Below, one piece after another: positions 35,210 through 44,489 of a stretch of DNA of 53,753 bases. How positions within the stretch are numbered: position 1 is the stretch's first letter; each line of letters opens with the position of its first letter. Below the pieces are notes generated by a model. That model saw only the letters and a program-made list of their open reading frames with translations. It did not search any database and was not told the DNA's origin. This stretch comes from Streptomyces sp. NRRL F-5630 (lineage in GTDB: Bacteria; Actinomycetota; Actinomycetes; Streptomycetales; Streptomycetaceae), in NCBI RefSeq assembly GCF_000719475.1, contig NZ_JOGO01000045.1, positions 1-53,753 of the forward strand, read 5' to 3'. The position numbers and the translations under genes are program-made.

Positions 35210-35800
35210 TCAGACGCCCACGCCCAGCACCGCGTTGACGCGCTGCGGGTCGCCGCAGACGATCAACAGGGTGTCCGCACGCTCGCGGGCGAGGGGCAGG
35301 ACCGTGGCGACGGCGCTGTCCGCGCCACCGTTGAGGGCCACCACGACGACCGGGCGGGAAGCGAGCCGAGCGATGTGCGGGAGGTCGGCGTAGAAGACGT
35401 CGTCACCCGCGTCGTGCTGTGCCCAGTAGGCGGCCTCGCCGAAGGACAGCTCATGGGCCGTCCAAGGGTGCGCCTCGCCTGTGGTCACCACCAGCACCTC
35501 GCCGGGCGCGCGGCCCGAGTCGAGGAGCAGGTCGACGGCCTCTTCGGCGGCATCGAGTGCGCCGTCGGCAGGGGCGGGGATGAGCTGGATCTGGGTGACG
35601 GCCGGAACCGGGGGCTTCGGCTGCTGCTCGCGCTGGGCCGGAGCCGGGCGCAGGGGCCCCGGGCGACCGGGGCGAGACGGCGCCGCGGGACGCGGGCCGG
35701 GTACGGGGCGGGAGGTCTGGGCGCTGCGGCCTGCGGCCGGAGTCGCGCGGGGACCCTTGGCACTCTCGGGAATCTGAGGCTCCTCGGGACTGAGAGGCAT
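35210..35800 (-). CDS. Hypothetical protein with disordered N-terminus
   Basis: A 196-aa protein. The first 65 residues are Pro/Ala/Arg-rich; the rest looks like an alpha/beta fold (GALDAAEEAVDLLLDSG, GEVLVVTTGEAHPWTAHEL, RPVVVVALNGGADSAVATVL, ADTLLIVCGDPQRVNAVLGV). The alternating VVV strands and Gly turns suggest a Rossmann-like or P-loop-derived fold, possibly related to the C-terminal domain of helicases, but no Walker A is present. The ATG at 35800 starts the frame. It lies 67 bp after the rnhB stop on the same strand, so co-transcription with rnhB is possible. Confidence 0.7.
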   Translation of the reverse strand: MPLSPEEPQIPESAKGPRATPAAGRSAQTSRPVPGPRPAAPSRPGRPGPLRPAPAQREQQPKPPVPAVTQIQLIPAPADGALDAAEEAVDLLLDSGRAPGEVLVVTTGEAHPWTAHELSFGEAAYWAQHDAGDDVFYADLPHIARLASRPVVVVALNGGADSAVATVLPLARERADTLLIVCGDPQRVNAVLGVGV

Positions 35801-35867
35801 GACATGACTGGTGGGCTGGTCGCCGGGGTCCGTCCCGGCGATGGTGCCCGTACGGGCGGTCGAACGA

Positions 35868-36569
35868 TCAGAAGTCGAAACCGAGCTGTCCTTCGATCGC
35901 CGCCGGGCTCCCGTCCGTCCCGGCCCGCACCTTCTTCAGATGCCGCCATTGGGGCATTGCGTCGAGGTACGACCAGGAAAGCCGGTGGTACGGGGTCGGG
36001 CCCCGTTCCGCCAGGGCCGTCTTGTGCGCCGGCGAAGGGTATCCAGCGTTGGCGGCGAAGGCGAAGTCTTCGTGTTGCACACCGAGTTCGGCCATCAGGC
36101 GGTCACGGGCGACCTTGGCGAGGACGGACGCCGCGGCGACCGACACGCAGGACTGGTCCCCCTTGATCACCGTGCGGACGTTCCACGGTGTTCCGAGGTA
36201 GTCGTGGTTGCCGTCGAGAATCACCCAGTCGGGACGCACCGGGAGTCCGTCGAGTGCCCGGACGGCGGCGAGCCGCAGGGCGGCCGTCATACCGAGCTCG
36301 TCGATCTCCTCCGGCGAGGCGTGCCCGAGGGAATGAGCGGTGACCCACTTCTCCAGCTCCACGACAAGAGCGTCACGTCGTTTGGGAGTGAGGAGTTTGG
36401 AGTCGGTCAGCCCCTCGGGGGGTCGCCGCAACCCTGTGATGGCGGCGCAGACCGAGACGGGCCCGGCCCAGGCCCCGCGTCCCACTTCGTCGATGCCTGC
36501 CACGACCTTGGCTCCGGTCGTGGCGCGGAGCGAGCGCTCAACGGTGTGGGTGGGTGCTTCGTACGGCAT
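35868..36569 (-). CDS. rnhB: Ribonuclease HII
   Basis: A 233-aa enzyme that nicks RNA in RNA/DNA hybrids and removes single ribonucleotides from DNA. The active-site acids are Asp27 and Glu28 in [14 protein letters not shown], the [10 protein letters not shown] segment, the Asp of [10 protein letters not shown], and the KGD motif in [20 protein letters not shown]. Length and motif order are normal for RNase HII. The ATG at 36569 is used. Upstream lies a decayed ADP-ribosylglycohydrolase. Confidence 0.96.
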   Translation of the reverse strand: MPYEAPTHTVERSLRATTGAKVVAGIDEVGRGAWAGPVSVCAAITGLRRPPEGLTDSKLLTPKRRDALVVELEKWVTAHSLGHASPEEIDELGMTAALRLAAVRALDGLPVRPDWVILDGNHDYLGTPWNVRTVIKGDQSCVSVAAASVLAKVARDRLMAELGVQHEDFAFAANAGYPSPAHKTALAERGPTPYHRLSWSYLDAMPQWRHLKKVRAGTDGSPAAIEGQLGFDF

Positions 36570-36669
36570 AGCGGATGACAGCGTACGCGCCCTTCATCCG
36601 GGGCGACACCCCGGCTCCCCTCCGCTGCCGTAATGAGATCTATCGGAGACCTGGCCCCGGCCGGAACGG

Positions 36670-37614
36670 TCATTCGGCGGGTGTCCCGTGGGCGAGTTCG
36701 GCCCAGGCGGGGAGGGGTTCGGTCTGCTCGCGCCAGGCGCGCGGCGGGACGCCCGCAAGGCTCGCCGCGGCGATCCTCCCGACGATGGCGCCGCCGTCTC
36801 GATATCCGCTCCCGCACGGGCGCTCGTCCAGAGCACACGCGCGAAATCGCCGAGCGACCGGGCGGCGGTCCGGATGTTGCAGGGCACCGTGTTTTGGGCC
36901 GTGGCCGGCGCCCGCAGCCCAGGACGACAGCGACGGTGGTGGCGTCGTCGTAGCCGAGTATCGAGGCGGCGCGGCGGGGTCCGAGCTCGACGGCGGTGCG
37001 CGGTACGAGCGCGAGGACGGCGTCGAGCAGCGCCGGGGGCTCCGCCGAGTTGGCCCCGTGGCCGCGACGAGGGCGGCCGTCACCGGATGCCGAGAGGTGG
37101 CACATGCCGAGAGGAAGGCCTGACGCACGGCCCCCTGGGGTCGTCGGCGTACCAGGCTCCGAGTGGAACGACGCGTATTTGCGCCATCATTGCCCCAGGA
37201 TCCCTGGCCGTGGAAAAGCCCGGTGGAGAGTGGGCGCCAGTCCCCTTCACGGACGAGTCAGAGCAGCCGGTTGGCTCCCGGCCCGCAGCCGCGGTCGTGG
37301 TGATGGACGAAGGAGGGGGCGACAACGTCCTCCTTCATCCTCCCCTCTGCGGCCAGGACCGTCACGGCCGAACTGGCCACCTCCGTGTCGTCGGTTCACT
37401 GCCAGGGGCCCGGAGGCAGTTTTCCGGCGGTGAGGCGGGAGCAGTCCTCGGCACTGGCGGTCGCCGGCCTGGAGCGGTTCGGTCGTACGGACGAGGAAGA
37501 CTGCGAGCCGAGTGCGTCGCCGATGCGGAGCCCGCCGAGGCTGGCGCGAGCGCTGGCGAGACGTGCCGGGACGGAGCGGAAATCGAGCGAGGCCGTCCGT
37601 TCCGCGCGGGTCAT
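36670..37614 (-). pseudogene. Decayed ADP-ribosylglycohydrolase (DraG-like)
   Basis: Fragments of one protein can be read in order across all three minus-strand frames. The N-terminal ASLGGLRIGDALGSQ (start ATG 37614) is followed by LPPGPWQ, stop TGA (37396-37398, where TGG is expected), TDDTE (metal-binding motif) and ASSAVTVLAAEGRM. A second in-frame TGA lies at 37258-37260, then LVREGDWR, GQGSWGN and VVPLGAWYADDP. Then come CVRQAFLSACATSRHP, LGPRRAASILGYDDATT, AARSLGDFARVLWTSA and AIVGRIAAASLAGVP, ending PAWAELAHGTPAE. At least four frame changes and two stops are needed. The intact length would be about 310 aa. Former role: removal of ADP-ribose from proteins. Confidence 0.87.
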
Positions 37615-37702
37615 GACCGCATGGCTCTCTCCAAGGCCGGCACCTACGCCCAGGTAGCGGAGAGGAAACGATTCGGCCTCCGCATTCCGCGTCCCGCACG
37701 GC

Positions 37703-38362
37703 TCAGCTGGTCACGCCGTAAGGCTCCGGCTCGCGCCATTTCGCGAAGGGGCGGTCGAGGTGATAGCGGCCGTCCGGGCCGAGTTCCAGACAGCGCGTCT
37801 CACCGTTGTCGGGGTTGGAGAGCGACTCGAATTCGGCCACTGTCCAGTGGAACCAGCGCATACAGAAGAGCCGCATGGTCAGCCCATGCGTGACCAGGAG
37901 CACGTTCGGCGGGTGGTCCGGCGCCTCGAAGCTGCGAAAAAGGCTTTCCAGGAAAGCACCGACGCGGTCGTACACGTCGGCGCCGGACTCACCCTGCGCG
38001 AAGCGGTAGAAGAAGTGGCCGTAGGCGTCTCGGTACGCCTTCTGCAAGCGCACGTCGTCGCGATCCTGCCAATTTCCCCAGTCCTGCTCCCGCAGCCTGG
38101 GCTCCTCGCGGATCCGGACGCGTTCGGGGTCGAGGTGGAAGAGTCGCAGGGTCTCGTGGGTCCTTCGATACGGGGAGACGTAGACGCTGACGCGTTCGTC
38201 GCCGAAGAGCGTGCGCAGCCTGTCCCCCGTGGCGAGGGCCTGGGCGCGCCCCGCAGCGGTCAGGCACAGGGCGTGGTCGGGCTCGCGCTCGTACACACTG
38301 TCGTCAGCGTTGCCGTCGGACTCACCGTGCCGGACCAGAACGATGCGTCGTGGTCGTGCCAT
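37703..38362 (-). CDS. Histidine phosphatase superfamily protein
   Basis: A 219-aa phosphatase/phosphoglycerate-mutase-like enzyme. The catalytic signature is LVRHGES (His12 as phospho-acceptor), with the second histidine in VTHGLTMRLF, arginines YVSPYRRTHETL, and the acid in EEPRLREQDWGN. The substrate is unknown; the family includes broad phosphatases as well as true mutases, and this one lacks other pathway neighbours. The ATG at 38362 is preferred because the RHG motif must sit near the N-terminus; an in-frame start at 38593 is rejected. Confidence 0.9.
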   Translation of the reverse strand: MARPRRIVLVRHGESDGNADDSVYEREPDHALCLTAAGRAQALATGDRLRTLFGDERVSVYVSPYRRTHETLRLFHLDPERVRIREEPRLREQDWGNWQDRDDVRLQKAYRDAYGHFFYRFAQGESGADVYDRVGAFLESLFRSFEAPDHPPNVLLVTHGLTMRLFCMRWFHWTVAEFESLSNPDNGETRCLELGPDGRYHLDRPFAKWREPEPYGVTS

Positions 38363-38457
38363 GCCCTCCAGCCTAGGGCGCGCTCCGCGACGAGGTGCGG
38401 CGGGGCACGCTCCATCCGGAGCAGCCGCTGCACCCGGAAGGCGGGAGCCCGGGCCGG

Positions 38458-39063
38458 TCAGACAGTCCAGGAGGGTTCCAGCCCGACCACGGCACCGTCC
38501 AGGGTGAGGACGTCTTCTTCCGCCTCGGCGCGCGTGGAGAGCCGGTGCAGGCCCTCGGGCCGGTACTTGCCGCGTTCGGCGGTGGACTGCCACATGGACA
38601 GGACAAGGAACTCGCTCCCGGGAGCCTCGGCGAAGAAACCCCGGACCATGCCGGGCGAGCCGGCCATGGCCGGGTTCCAGATGCGGCGCTGGGCGAGAGT
38701 GAAGTGCTCGACGCGCTCGGGCCGTACTCGGGTATGCGCGATCCGGATGAGGTCCACGTCGTGGAAAAGCGGCGCGAAACCTGTCTTCACGTCAAAGCGG
38801 TGATCGAAGAGCACGGCGCGTACCTCGGTGCAGCTGCCCGCCTGAGCAGCTGCGAGCCGCTCGTGGGTGCGGGCCATGAAGGAGTCGTAGAAAGCCCTGC
38901 TCTCCCAGAAGCCGAAGATGTGGGCCTGCCCCGGCCGCTCGCGGCTCCACCCTCCCGCCTGTCCCTTGAATCCCCGTACCTCGGCGAGTTCCGCCCACCG
39001 CCGCTGACCTCGGTCGAACCGGTTCCGGTCGGCGACCTCGCAGCGAATCCACTTGCACAGCAC
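38458..39063 (-). CDS. DUF4937-like (YdbC/monooxygenase-fold) protein
   Basis: A 201-aa protein with two halves. The first contains WIRCEVADRNRFDRGQRRWAE-type sequence and GFWESRAFYDSFMARTHERL; the second repeats a similar ferredoxin-like/ABM pattern (VEHFTLAQRRIWNPAMA, SEFLVLSMWQSTAERGKYRP). This suggests two tandem dimeric alpha/beta-barrel domains, as in DUF4937 proteins. No catalytic residues can be named. The ATG at 39063 begins MLCKWIRCEV. It ends 95 bp upstream of the histidine phosphatase start on the same strand and may be co-transcribed. Confidence 0.75.
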   Translation of the reverse strand: MLCKWIRCEVADRNRFDRGQRRWAELAEVRGFKGQAGGWSRERPGQAHIFGFWESRAFYDSFMARTHERLAAAQAGSCTEVRAVLFDHRFDVKTGFAPLFHDVDLIRIAHTRVRPERVEHFTLAQRRIWNPAMAGSPGMVRGFFAEAPGSEFLVLSMWQSTAERGKYRPEGLHRLSTRAEAEEDVLTLDGAVVGLEPSWTV

Positions 39064-39228
39064 CGCGCCATCGTACGGCGGTGGGGCACGTACCGGTCAT
39101 CCCACGCAAGGGCACCGACATTCGTTCGGTTTCCATGCCACCATGGACAATGCATGTGGCCGACCGCTTATCTGACTGGGCGTCAGGCGAGCGGTCGCAT
39201 CCTCCGTCCCGAGCGAAGGGAAGGCCCG

Positions 39229-39765
39229 ATGGAGAGCTTGAGCAAGGGACTCACAAAGGTCGAGGTCGCCCTCAAATGGGACCCCAGCCCGCATGGCGCC
39301 CCCGGGATGGACCTGGATCTCGTCGCAGCGGTGTTCACGCTGAGGGACCCGCACGGCGCACCGGCCTATGTCGTGTACTTCGACCACCGCGCCCCTGACG
39401 GCACGATCACACTCAACCGCGACAGCCGTACGGGCCAGGGCCTGGGCTTCGACGAGGTCATGGTCCTGGAGCTGAACCGGCTTTCCGAGGCATACGGCAG
39501 GGTCGCGATCGGCGTGGTGATCCAGCAGAACGGCGGACACCGCACCTTCGCGGACGTGCGCGAACCGGGCATCCGACTGCGCGAAGGGTACGAGGAGCTC
39601 GGCCCGGTGGACTTCACGAACGTGGCGGGCGCGACGGCCGCGGTAGTGGCCGAGTTCCGGCGCGGAGAGGAGGGCACGTGGGGCTACCGGCCGACGGTAC
39701 AGGGGTACGACACCGAACTGCCTGACTTCCTGACACTGCTACGCGGCAAGCCCGAGGCCAGCTGA
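39229..39765 (+). CDS. TerD-family protein
   Basis: A 178-aa TerD/TerE-like protein. The hallmark calcium-binding segments are DLDLVAAVFTL (near residue 26) and a later DSRTGQGLGFDE; FADVREPGIRLREGYEELG follows. TerD proteins are cytoplasmic Ca2+-binding proteins tied to tellurite resistance, stress and, in Streptomyces, development. GAAGGGAAGG precedes the ATG at 39229. The gene is single, not in a ter operon here. Confidence 0.88.
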   Translation: MESLSKGLTKVEVALKWDPSPHGAPGMDLDLVAAVFTLRDPHGAPAYVVYFDHRAPDGTITLNRDSRTGQGLGFDEVMVLELNRLSEAYGRVAIGVVIQQNGGHRTFADVREPGIRLREGYEELGPVDFTNVAGATAAVVAEFRRGEEGTWGYRPTVQGYDTELPDFLTLLRGKPEAS

Positions 39766-40142
39766 TCGAGGAGCTGGACACCGGTTTCCCAAAGGCCAGT
39801 GTCGGGGGTGCTGCCGCTCCAGCGATACCCGGAAAGCCTGCCATGGGAGCGCTCCCGGACGCCGCGAGATGATCTAGGACGCGCCACACCGAGCCCCGCG
39901 TTGCTTCGCGCCTGCCCCTGTCACCCTTTCGAAGGAGGATTCGAGCGCAGGACCGTTTCGGCGGATTTTTCGCTGGCAGGATTGCTCTCACGAGGCCCGC
40001 TGCACCACCGCGGACGTTGAAACCTTCGCCGTGGACATGGCCTCGTACGCCCCGGGGGGAGCCGGCCTGGCCGACTCTTCTCCTCCCGGGGTTCTTGGTC
40101 CCGCTCCGCGGTCGTCCCTTTCCCGCCAGTGAGCCGACGCTC
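39766..40142. other. Intergenic region after the TerD gene
   Basis: A 377-bp stretch without a supportable gene. The expected catalytic part of the neighbouring recombinase remnant is not found here in any frame, which supports its truncation. Confidence 0.45.
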
Positions 40143-40526
40143 TCACTCCGGCGGAATCGGTACGGGCACACGGCCGAACTTCTCCTGGCACTCCCGCAGC
40201 CACGCGTGCCGGGGATCGGTCACGTACTCCAGGAAAAGCCGCAGCGCGAGCCGGTACGTGCTGATGGTGGAGAGCCCGATGGGACGCTGGGCGGTGCGGA
40301 GGTGGGCGGAGAGCAGGTGGTCGAGGAAGGCGTCGGCCTGCCCCGGTTCCCACTCCCAGGGATAGCGGTCGGTGTAGACCGCGAAGCGATAGACGAGGTC
40401 CAGTCGCGACTGGACGGTGTACGACGGCAGGGAGCCCGCCCGTTGCTGGCGTGTCCAGCCGTCCAGCATCGCTTCGAAAACCGGCTGGGCATGCGGGCTG
40501 TGGGCTGCAGTCGTCACGACGCGCAC
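40143..40526 (-). pseudogene. Truncated tyrosine recombinase/integrase (N-terminal domain only)
   Basis: A 127-aa open frame resembling the SAM-like core-binding domain of tyrosine recombinases of the kind found in actinobacterial mobile elements (PVFEAMLDGWTRQQRAGSL, VYRFAVYTDRYPWEWEPGQA, LSTISTYRLALRLFLEYV, TDPRHAWLRECQEKFGRVPV). The catalytic domain with RHRY residues is missing: the frame stops after the DNA-contact domain. It is therefore a likely remnant of an integrated element. No att sites or partner genes were recognised. Expression of a stand-alone DNA-binding fragment cannot be excluded. Confidence 0.75.
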
Positions 40527-40872
40527 AACGCGCGAGAGCGGGCGTGGTTACGCCCGGGAAGAGGAGGGACACGCGAAAGGAGACACCAGCGGGTGAAGGG
40601 CTGACCTGCTGGTACTACAAAGAGGCGGGCAAAAGGGTGAGAGCCCAGGGGCACAGCTACTCCCCGGCGGAAGCTGCGGGTCGCGGGGACGGCCGCCCTC
40701 AGGAAGAACGAGGCGGGCATACGAACGAGGCGCGGCACCGGACCTTCCCCGGCGCGGCGGCCCGGTCGAGTCGAGCGCCACAAGCCGACAAGCCCACTCG
40801 GCCAAGACAGCGCACAGGGAGCACGGCTCAGCCGGCGAGCAGGCTCCCCTGCGACTGGGACCCGTCCTCTGG
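40527..40872. other. Intergenic region beside the recombinase remnant
   Basis: No gene is supported. The sequence is purine-rich on the plus strand, with a run of GGAG-like motifs (about 40559-40620), but no downstream frame looks coding. It may be leftover mobile-element DNA. Confidence 0.4.
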
Positions 40873-40901
40873 GGTGCGCGTCCTCCCAGAGGACGCGCAC
40901 C
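40873..40901 (-). terminator. Perfect hairpin far downstream of nrdJ
   Basis: GGTGCGCGTCCTC (40873-40885) pairs with GAGGACGCGCACC (40889-40901) around a 3-nt loop. It is the second of two perfect 13-bp hairpins behind nrdJ and may be a backup terminator or end another transcript. Confidence 0.55.
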
Positions 40902-41035
40902 GGCCGCTCCCAGAGCAGCCCTACCGGCAGCCCCTCCCGAGCGGCCTCGTACGGTACAGCGTCGACCGTAAGCGGGCCGCCGGGGAGCGGCAGGGAAGCG
41001 AAGAGCCCGCGCCCCTCCGGGGCCATCGCATGCCG

Positions 41036-41064
41036 GAGGGGCCGTCCCCCAGGGACGGCCCCTC
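41036..41064 (-). terminator. Terminator of nrdJ
   Basis: GAGGGGCCGTCCC (41036-41048) pairs perfectly with 41052-41064 around a 3-nt loop, 97 bp beyond the nrdJ stop on the minus strand. Confidence 0.82.
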
Positions 41065-41160
41065 TCTCACCCTCGCGCCGCGTCACACACGGTGCGTCGC
41101 GCACACCGATTTCCGCGCCAGGCGCTCACGCCCGGGCCGCGACGTGCGCCAGTCGTGGCG

Positions 41161-44043
41161 TCAGCTGCACCCGCTCGTCGAGCCGCAGCCCTCGCAGATG
41201 TAGCAGGAGCCGGCGCGCTGCATCTTCGTGCCGCAGGAGAGGCAGAGCGGGGCATCGGCGCTGATACCCAGTTGCATCTCGACCAGTTCGGCGGAGGTGT
41301 GGGCCTCGCGCGGGGCCGGAGTGGTGGCCTCGTCGGTGCCCGTCACGACCGTCGTCTTCTTCTGGACCGGTGCGGACTGGGCCAACGTCTCGGTGTCGGA
41401 CTCCTCTTCCGCCGGTTCGTAGGAACCGGTGTCGAGGTGGCGTTGGCGCTCTTCGGCGGAGTGGATACCGAGAGCGGAGCGCGTCTCGAAGGGCAGGAAG
41501 TCCAGGGCCAGGCGCCGGAAGATGTAGTCGACGATGGACTGTGCCAGGCGTACGTCCGGGTCATCGGTCATACCGGCCGGCTCGAAGCGCATGTTGGTGA
41601 ACTTCGAGACGTACGTCTCCAGCGGCACGCCGTACTGGAGACCCACCGAGACGGCGATGGAGAAGGCGTCCATCATGCCCGCCAGGGTCGAACCCTGCTT
41701 GGACATCTTGAGGAAGACCTCGCCGAGACCGTCGTCGGGGTAGGAGTTGGCGGTCATGTAGCCCTCGGCGCCGCCCACCGTGAAGGAGGTGGTGATGCCG
41801 GGCCGGCCCTTGGGGAGGCGCTTGCGCACCGGGCGGTACTCGACGACCTTCTCGACCGCCGCCCGGATGGTCTCCTCGGACTTCTCGGCGATCTCGGCCT
41901 TCTTCTCCTCCTTCTTCTTGGCGGAGAGAGGCTGGCCGACCTTGCAGTTGTCGCGGTAGATCGCGAGGGCCTTGATGCCGAGCTTCCACGCCTCGAAGTA
42001 GATCTCCTCGACCTCTTCGACGGTGGCCGACTCGGGCATGTTGACCGTCTTGGAGATGGCACCGGAGATCCACGGCTGGATCGCCGCCATCATCCGCACG
42101 TGACCCATGGGCGAGATGGCGCGGTCGCCCATGGCGCAGTCGAAGACCTCGTAGTGCTCGGTCTTGAGCGCGGGCGCGTCGACGACGTTCCCGTTCTCGG
42201 CGATGTGCGCGACGATCGCCTCGATCTGCTCCTCCTGGTAGCCCAGGCGGCGCAGGGCCTGCGGGACGGTGCCGTTGACGATCTGCATCGAGCCGCCGCC
42301 GACGAGCTTCTTGAACTTGACCAGGGCGAGGTCGGGCTCGACACCGGTGGTGTCGCACGACATGGCCAGGCCGATGGTGCCCGTCGGGGCGAGCACGCTC
42401 GCCTGCGCGTTGCGGAAACCGTTCTTCTCGCCGATGCGGAGGACGTCCTGCCACGCTTCGGTGGCCGCCGCCCAGACCGGGGTGTCGAGATCGTCCATGC
42501 GGACGGCGACACCGTTGGCGTCGGCGTGCTGCTTCATAACGCGCTTGTGAGCCGTGGCGTTACGGGCGTAGCCCTCGTACGGGCCGACGACCGCGGCGAG
42601 TTCGGCGGAACGGCGGTAGGCCGTGCCGGTCATGAGGGAGGTGATGGCACCGGCGAGCGCACGACCGCCCTCGGAGTCGTAGGCGTGGCCGGTCGCCATG
42701 AGGAGGGCGCCCAGGTTGGCGTAGCCGATCCCGAGCTGGCGGAAGGCGCGGGTGTTCTCGCCGATCTTCTCGGTGGGGAAGTCGGCGAAGCAGATGGAGA
42801 TGTCCATCGCGGTGATGACCAGCTCGACGAGCTTGGCGAAGCGCTCGATGTCGAAGGACTGGTTGCCCTTGCCGTCGTCCTTGAGGAACTTCATGAGGTT
42901 GAGCGAGGCCAGGTTGCACGAGGTGTTGTCCAGGTGCATGTACTCGCTGCACGGGTTCGAGCCATTGATGCGGCCGGACTCGGGGCAGGTGTGCCAGTTG
43001 TTGATGGTGTCGTCGTACTGGATGCCGGGGTCGGCGCAGGCCCAGGCGGCTTCGGCCATCTTCCGGAAGAGGCTCTTCGCCTCGACCTCCTCGATGACCT
43101 CGCCGGTGAGGCGGGAGCGCAGGCCGAACTTCCCGGCGGTCTCGACGGCCGTCATGAACTCGTCGTTGACGCGGACGGAGTTGTTGGCGTTCTGGTACTG
43201 GACGGAGGTGATGTCATCTCCGCCGAGGTCCATGTCGAAGCCCGCGTCGCGCAGGGCGCGGATCTTCTCCTCCTCCTTGACCTTGGTCTCGATGAAGCTC
43301 TCCACGTCCGGGTGGTCGACATCGAGGATGACCATCTTGGCCGCGCGGCGCGTGGCCCCGCCGGACTTGATGGTGCCGGCCGAGGCGTCGGCGCCGCGCA
43401 TGAAGGAGACGGGGCCCGAGGCGTTGCCGCCGGAGGTGAGGAGTTCCTTGGAGGAGCGGATGCGGGAGAGGTTGAGGCCCGCGCCCGAACCGCCCTTGAA
43501 GATCATCCCCTCTTCCTTGTACCAGTTCAGGATCGACTCCATGGAGTCGTCCACGGAGAGGATGAAGCAGGCGGAGACCTGCTGCGGCTGAGGCGTGCCG
43601 ACGTTGAACCAGACCGGGGAGTTGAAGCTGAAAATCTGGTGGAGGAGCGCGTAGGCGAGTTCGTGCTCGAAGATCTCGGCGTCCGCCGGGGAGGCGAAGT
43701 ACTGATTCTCCTCGCCGGACTTCCGGTAGGTCTTCACGATGCGGTCGATGAGCTGCTTGAGCCCGGTCTCGCGCTGCGGGGTGCCGAGGGCCCCACGGAA
43801 GTACTTGCTGGTGACGATGTTGACCGCGTTGACCGACCAGAAGTCGGGGAACTCGACGTCACGCTGTTCGAAGTTGATCGAACCGTCGCGCCAGTTGGTC
43901 ATGACGACGTCACGGAGCTCCCAGCTCACCTCGTCGTAGGGGTGGACCCCCGGCGTGGTGTGGATGCGCTCGACCTTGAGCCCCTTGCCCGCCTTGGTGT
44001 TCTTGCGGGTCCCGCGTGCCGGACCACTCGCCGTCTCTGTCAT
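41161..44043 (-). CDS. nrdJ: Vitamin B12-dependent (class II) ribonucleotide reductase
   Basis: A 960-aa adenosylcobalamin-dependent reductase that makes deoxynucleotides with or without oxygen. Recognisable segments are FNSPVWFNVGTPQPQQVSAC, SGGATRRAAKMVILDVDHPD, the active-site loop NPCSEYMHLDNTSCNLASLN with its redox Cys and Glu, and GTIGLAMSCDTTGVEPD. The C-terminal end carries a Cys-rich tail (LCLSCGTKMQRAG, then CYICEGCGSTSGC) typical of NrdJ. The ATG at 44043 is used. It lies 446 bp downstream of nrdR on the same strand, the known Streptomyces nrdRJ arrangement, repressed by NrdR when dATP/ATP is high. Confidence 0.97.
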   Translation of the reverse strand: MTETASGPARGTRKNTKAGKGLKVERIHTTPGVHPYDEVSWELRDVVMTNWRDGSINFEQRDVEFPDFWSVNAVNIVTSKYFRGALGTPQRETGLKQLIDRIVKTYRKSGEENQYFASPADAEIFEHELAYALLHQIFSFNSPVWFNVGTPQPQQVSACFILSVDDSMESILNWYKEEGMIFKGGSGAGLNLSRIRSSKELLTSGGNASGPVSFMRGADASAGTIKSGGATRRAAKMVILDVDHPDVESFIETKVKEEEKIRALRDAGFDMDLGGDDITSVQYQNANNSVRVNDEFMTAVETAGKFGLRSRLTGEVIEEVEAKSLFRKMAEAAWACADPGIQYDDTINNWHTCPESGRINGSNPCSEYMHLDNTSCNLASLNLMKFLKDDGKGNQSFDIERFAKLVELVITAMDISICFADFPTEKIGENTRAFRQLGIGYANLGALLMATGHAYDSEGGRALAGAITSLMTGTAYRRSAELAAVVGPYEGYARNATAHKRVMKQHADANGVAVRMDDLDTPVWAAATEAWQDVLRIGEKNGFRNAQASVLAPTGTIGLAMSCDTTGVEPDLALVKFKKLVGGGSMQIVNGTVPQALRRLGYQEEQIEAIVAHIAENGNVVDAPALKTEHYEVFDCAMGDRAISPMGHVRMMAAIQPWISGAISKTVNMPESATVEEVEEIYFEAWKLGIKALAIYRDNCKVGQPLSAKKKEEKKAEIAEKSEETIRAAVEKVVEYRPVRKRLPKGRPGITTSFTVGGAEGYMTANSYPDDGLGEVFLKMSKQGSTLAGMMDAFSIAVSVGLQYGVPLETYVSKFTNMRFEPAGMTDDPDVRLAQSIVDYIFRRLALDFLPFETRSALGIHSAEERQRHLDTGSYEPAEEESDTETLAQSAPVQKKTTVVTGTDEATTPAPREAHTSAELVEMQLGISADAPLCLSCGTKMQRAGSCYICEGCGSTSGCS

Positions 44044-44489
44044 GCCGCCTCCTCGTACCAGGCTTCAACGCCTCATAGCGCCTCAGACTTCCGTCCTGGC
44101 GCGGTTTTCTCCGCATTCCCCGGGGCCTCCCGGGGATCATGGGTCCCACGCGTCGCCCACCGTCGGGACGACGCGCACAGGCCCGACCTGGTGCGGAACG
44201 CCAGTGAGACGCTCCAACACCGCTCCCGGGCTTCTTCGCTCGCCCGGGCCCCCGCTTTTCGTTTCTCACCGCGCGCGTGTCCCTCCCCTAAGGAGAGGCG
44301 ATGCACGCTCGGCCGCGCCCCATCACTAGGGGCGCGAGCTTCGATGCAACTACTCAAAGACCTGCTTCGACCACAAAGGGTGACTCAGCTGGCGCGACGG
44401 CACCCTACGGGGGCACCGCCACATCCGGCCTCGTCGCTACTCCAGGAGACTCGGCTACGCCGCGTGAGGGTGGCTGTTCAGGCGTGCAC
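44044..44489. other. Long nrdR-nrdJ intergenic region
   Basis: A 446-bp gap. On the minus strand it contains two hairpins: CGCGCCCC/GGGGCGCG (44314-44336) and CCCGGGC/GCCCGGG (44225-44248). On the plus strand a good Shine-Dalgarno (TAAGGAGAGGCG) stands before an ATG at 44301, but the following 78-codon frame has no coding look. A second nrdJ promoter or attenuation is possible. Confidence 0.45.

Noticed and set aside
44044..44489. Cobalamin riboswitch before nrdJ
   Set aside because: No B12-box-like block was seen; class II NrdJ is not normally repressed by B12, unlike nrdAB.
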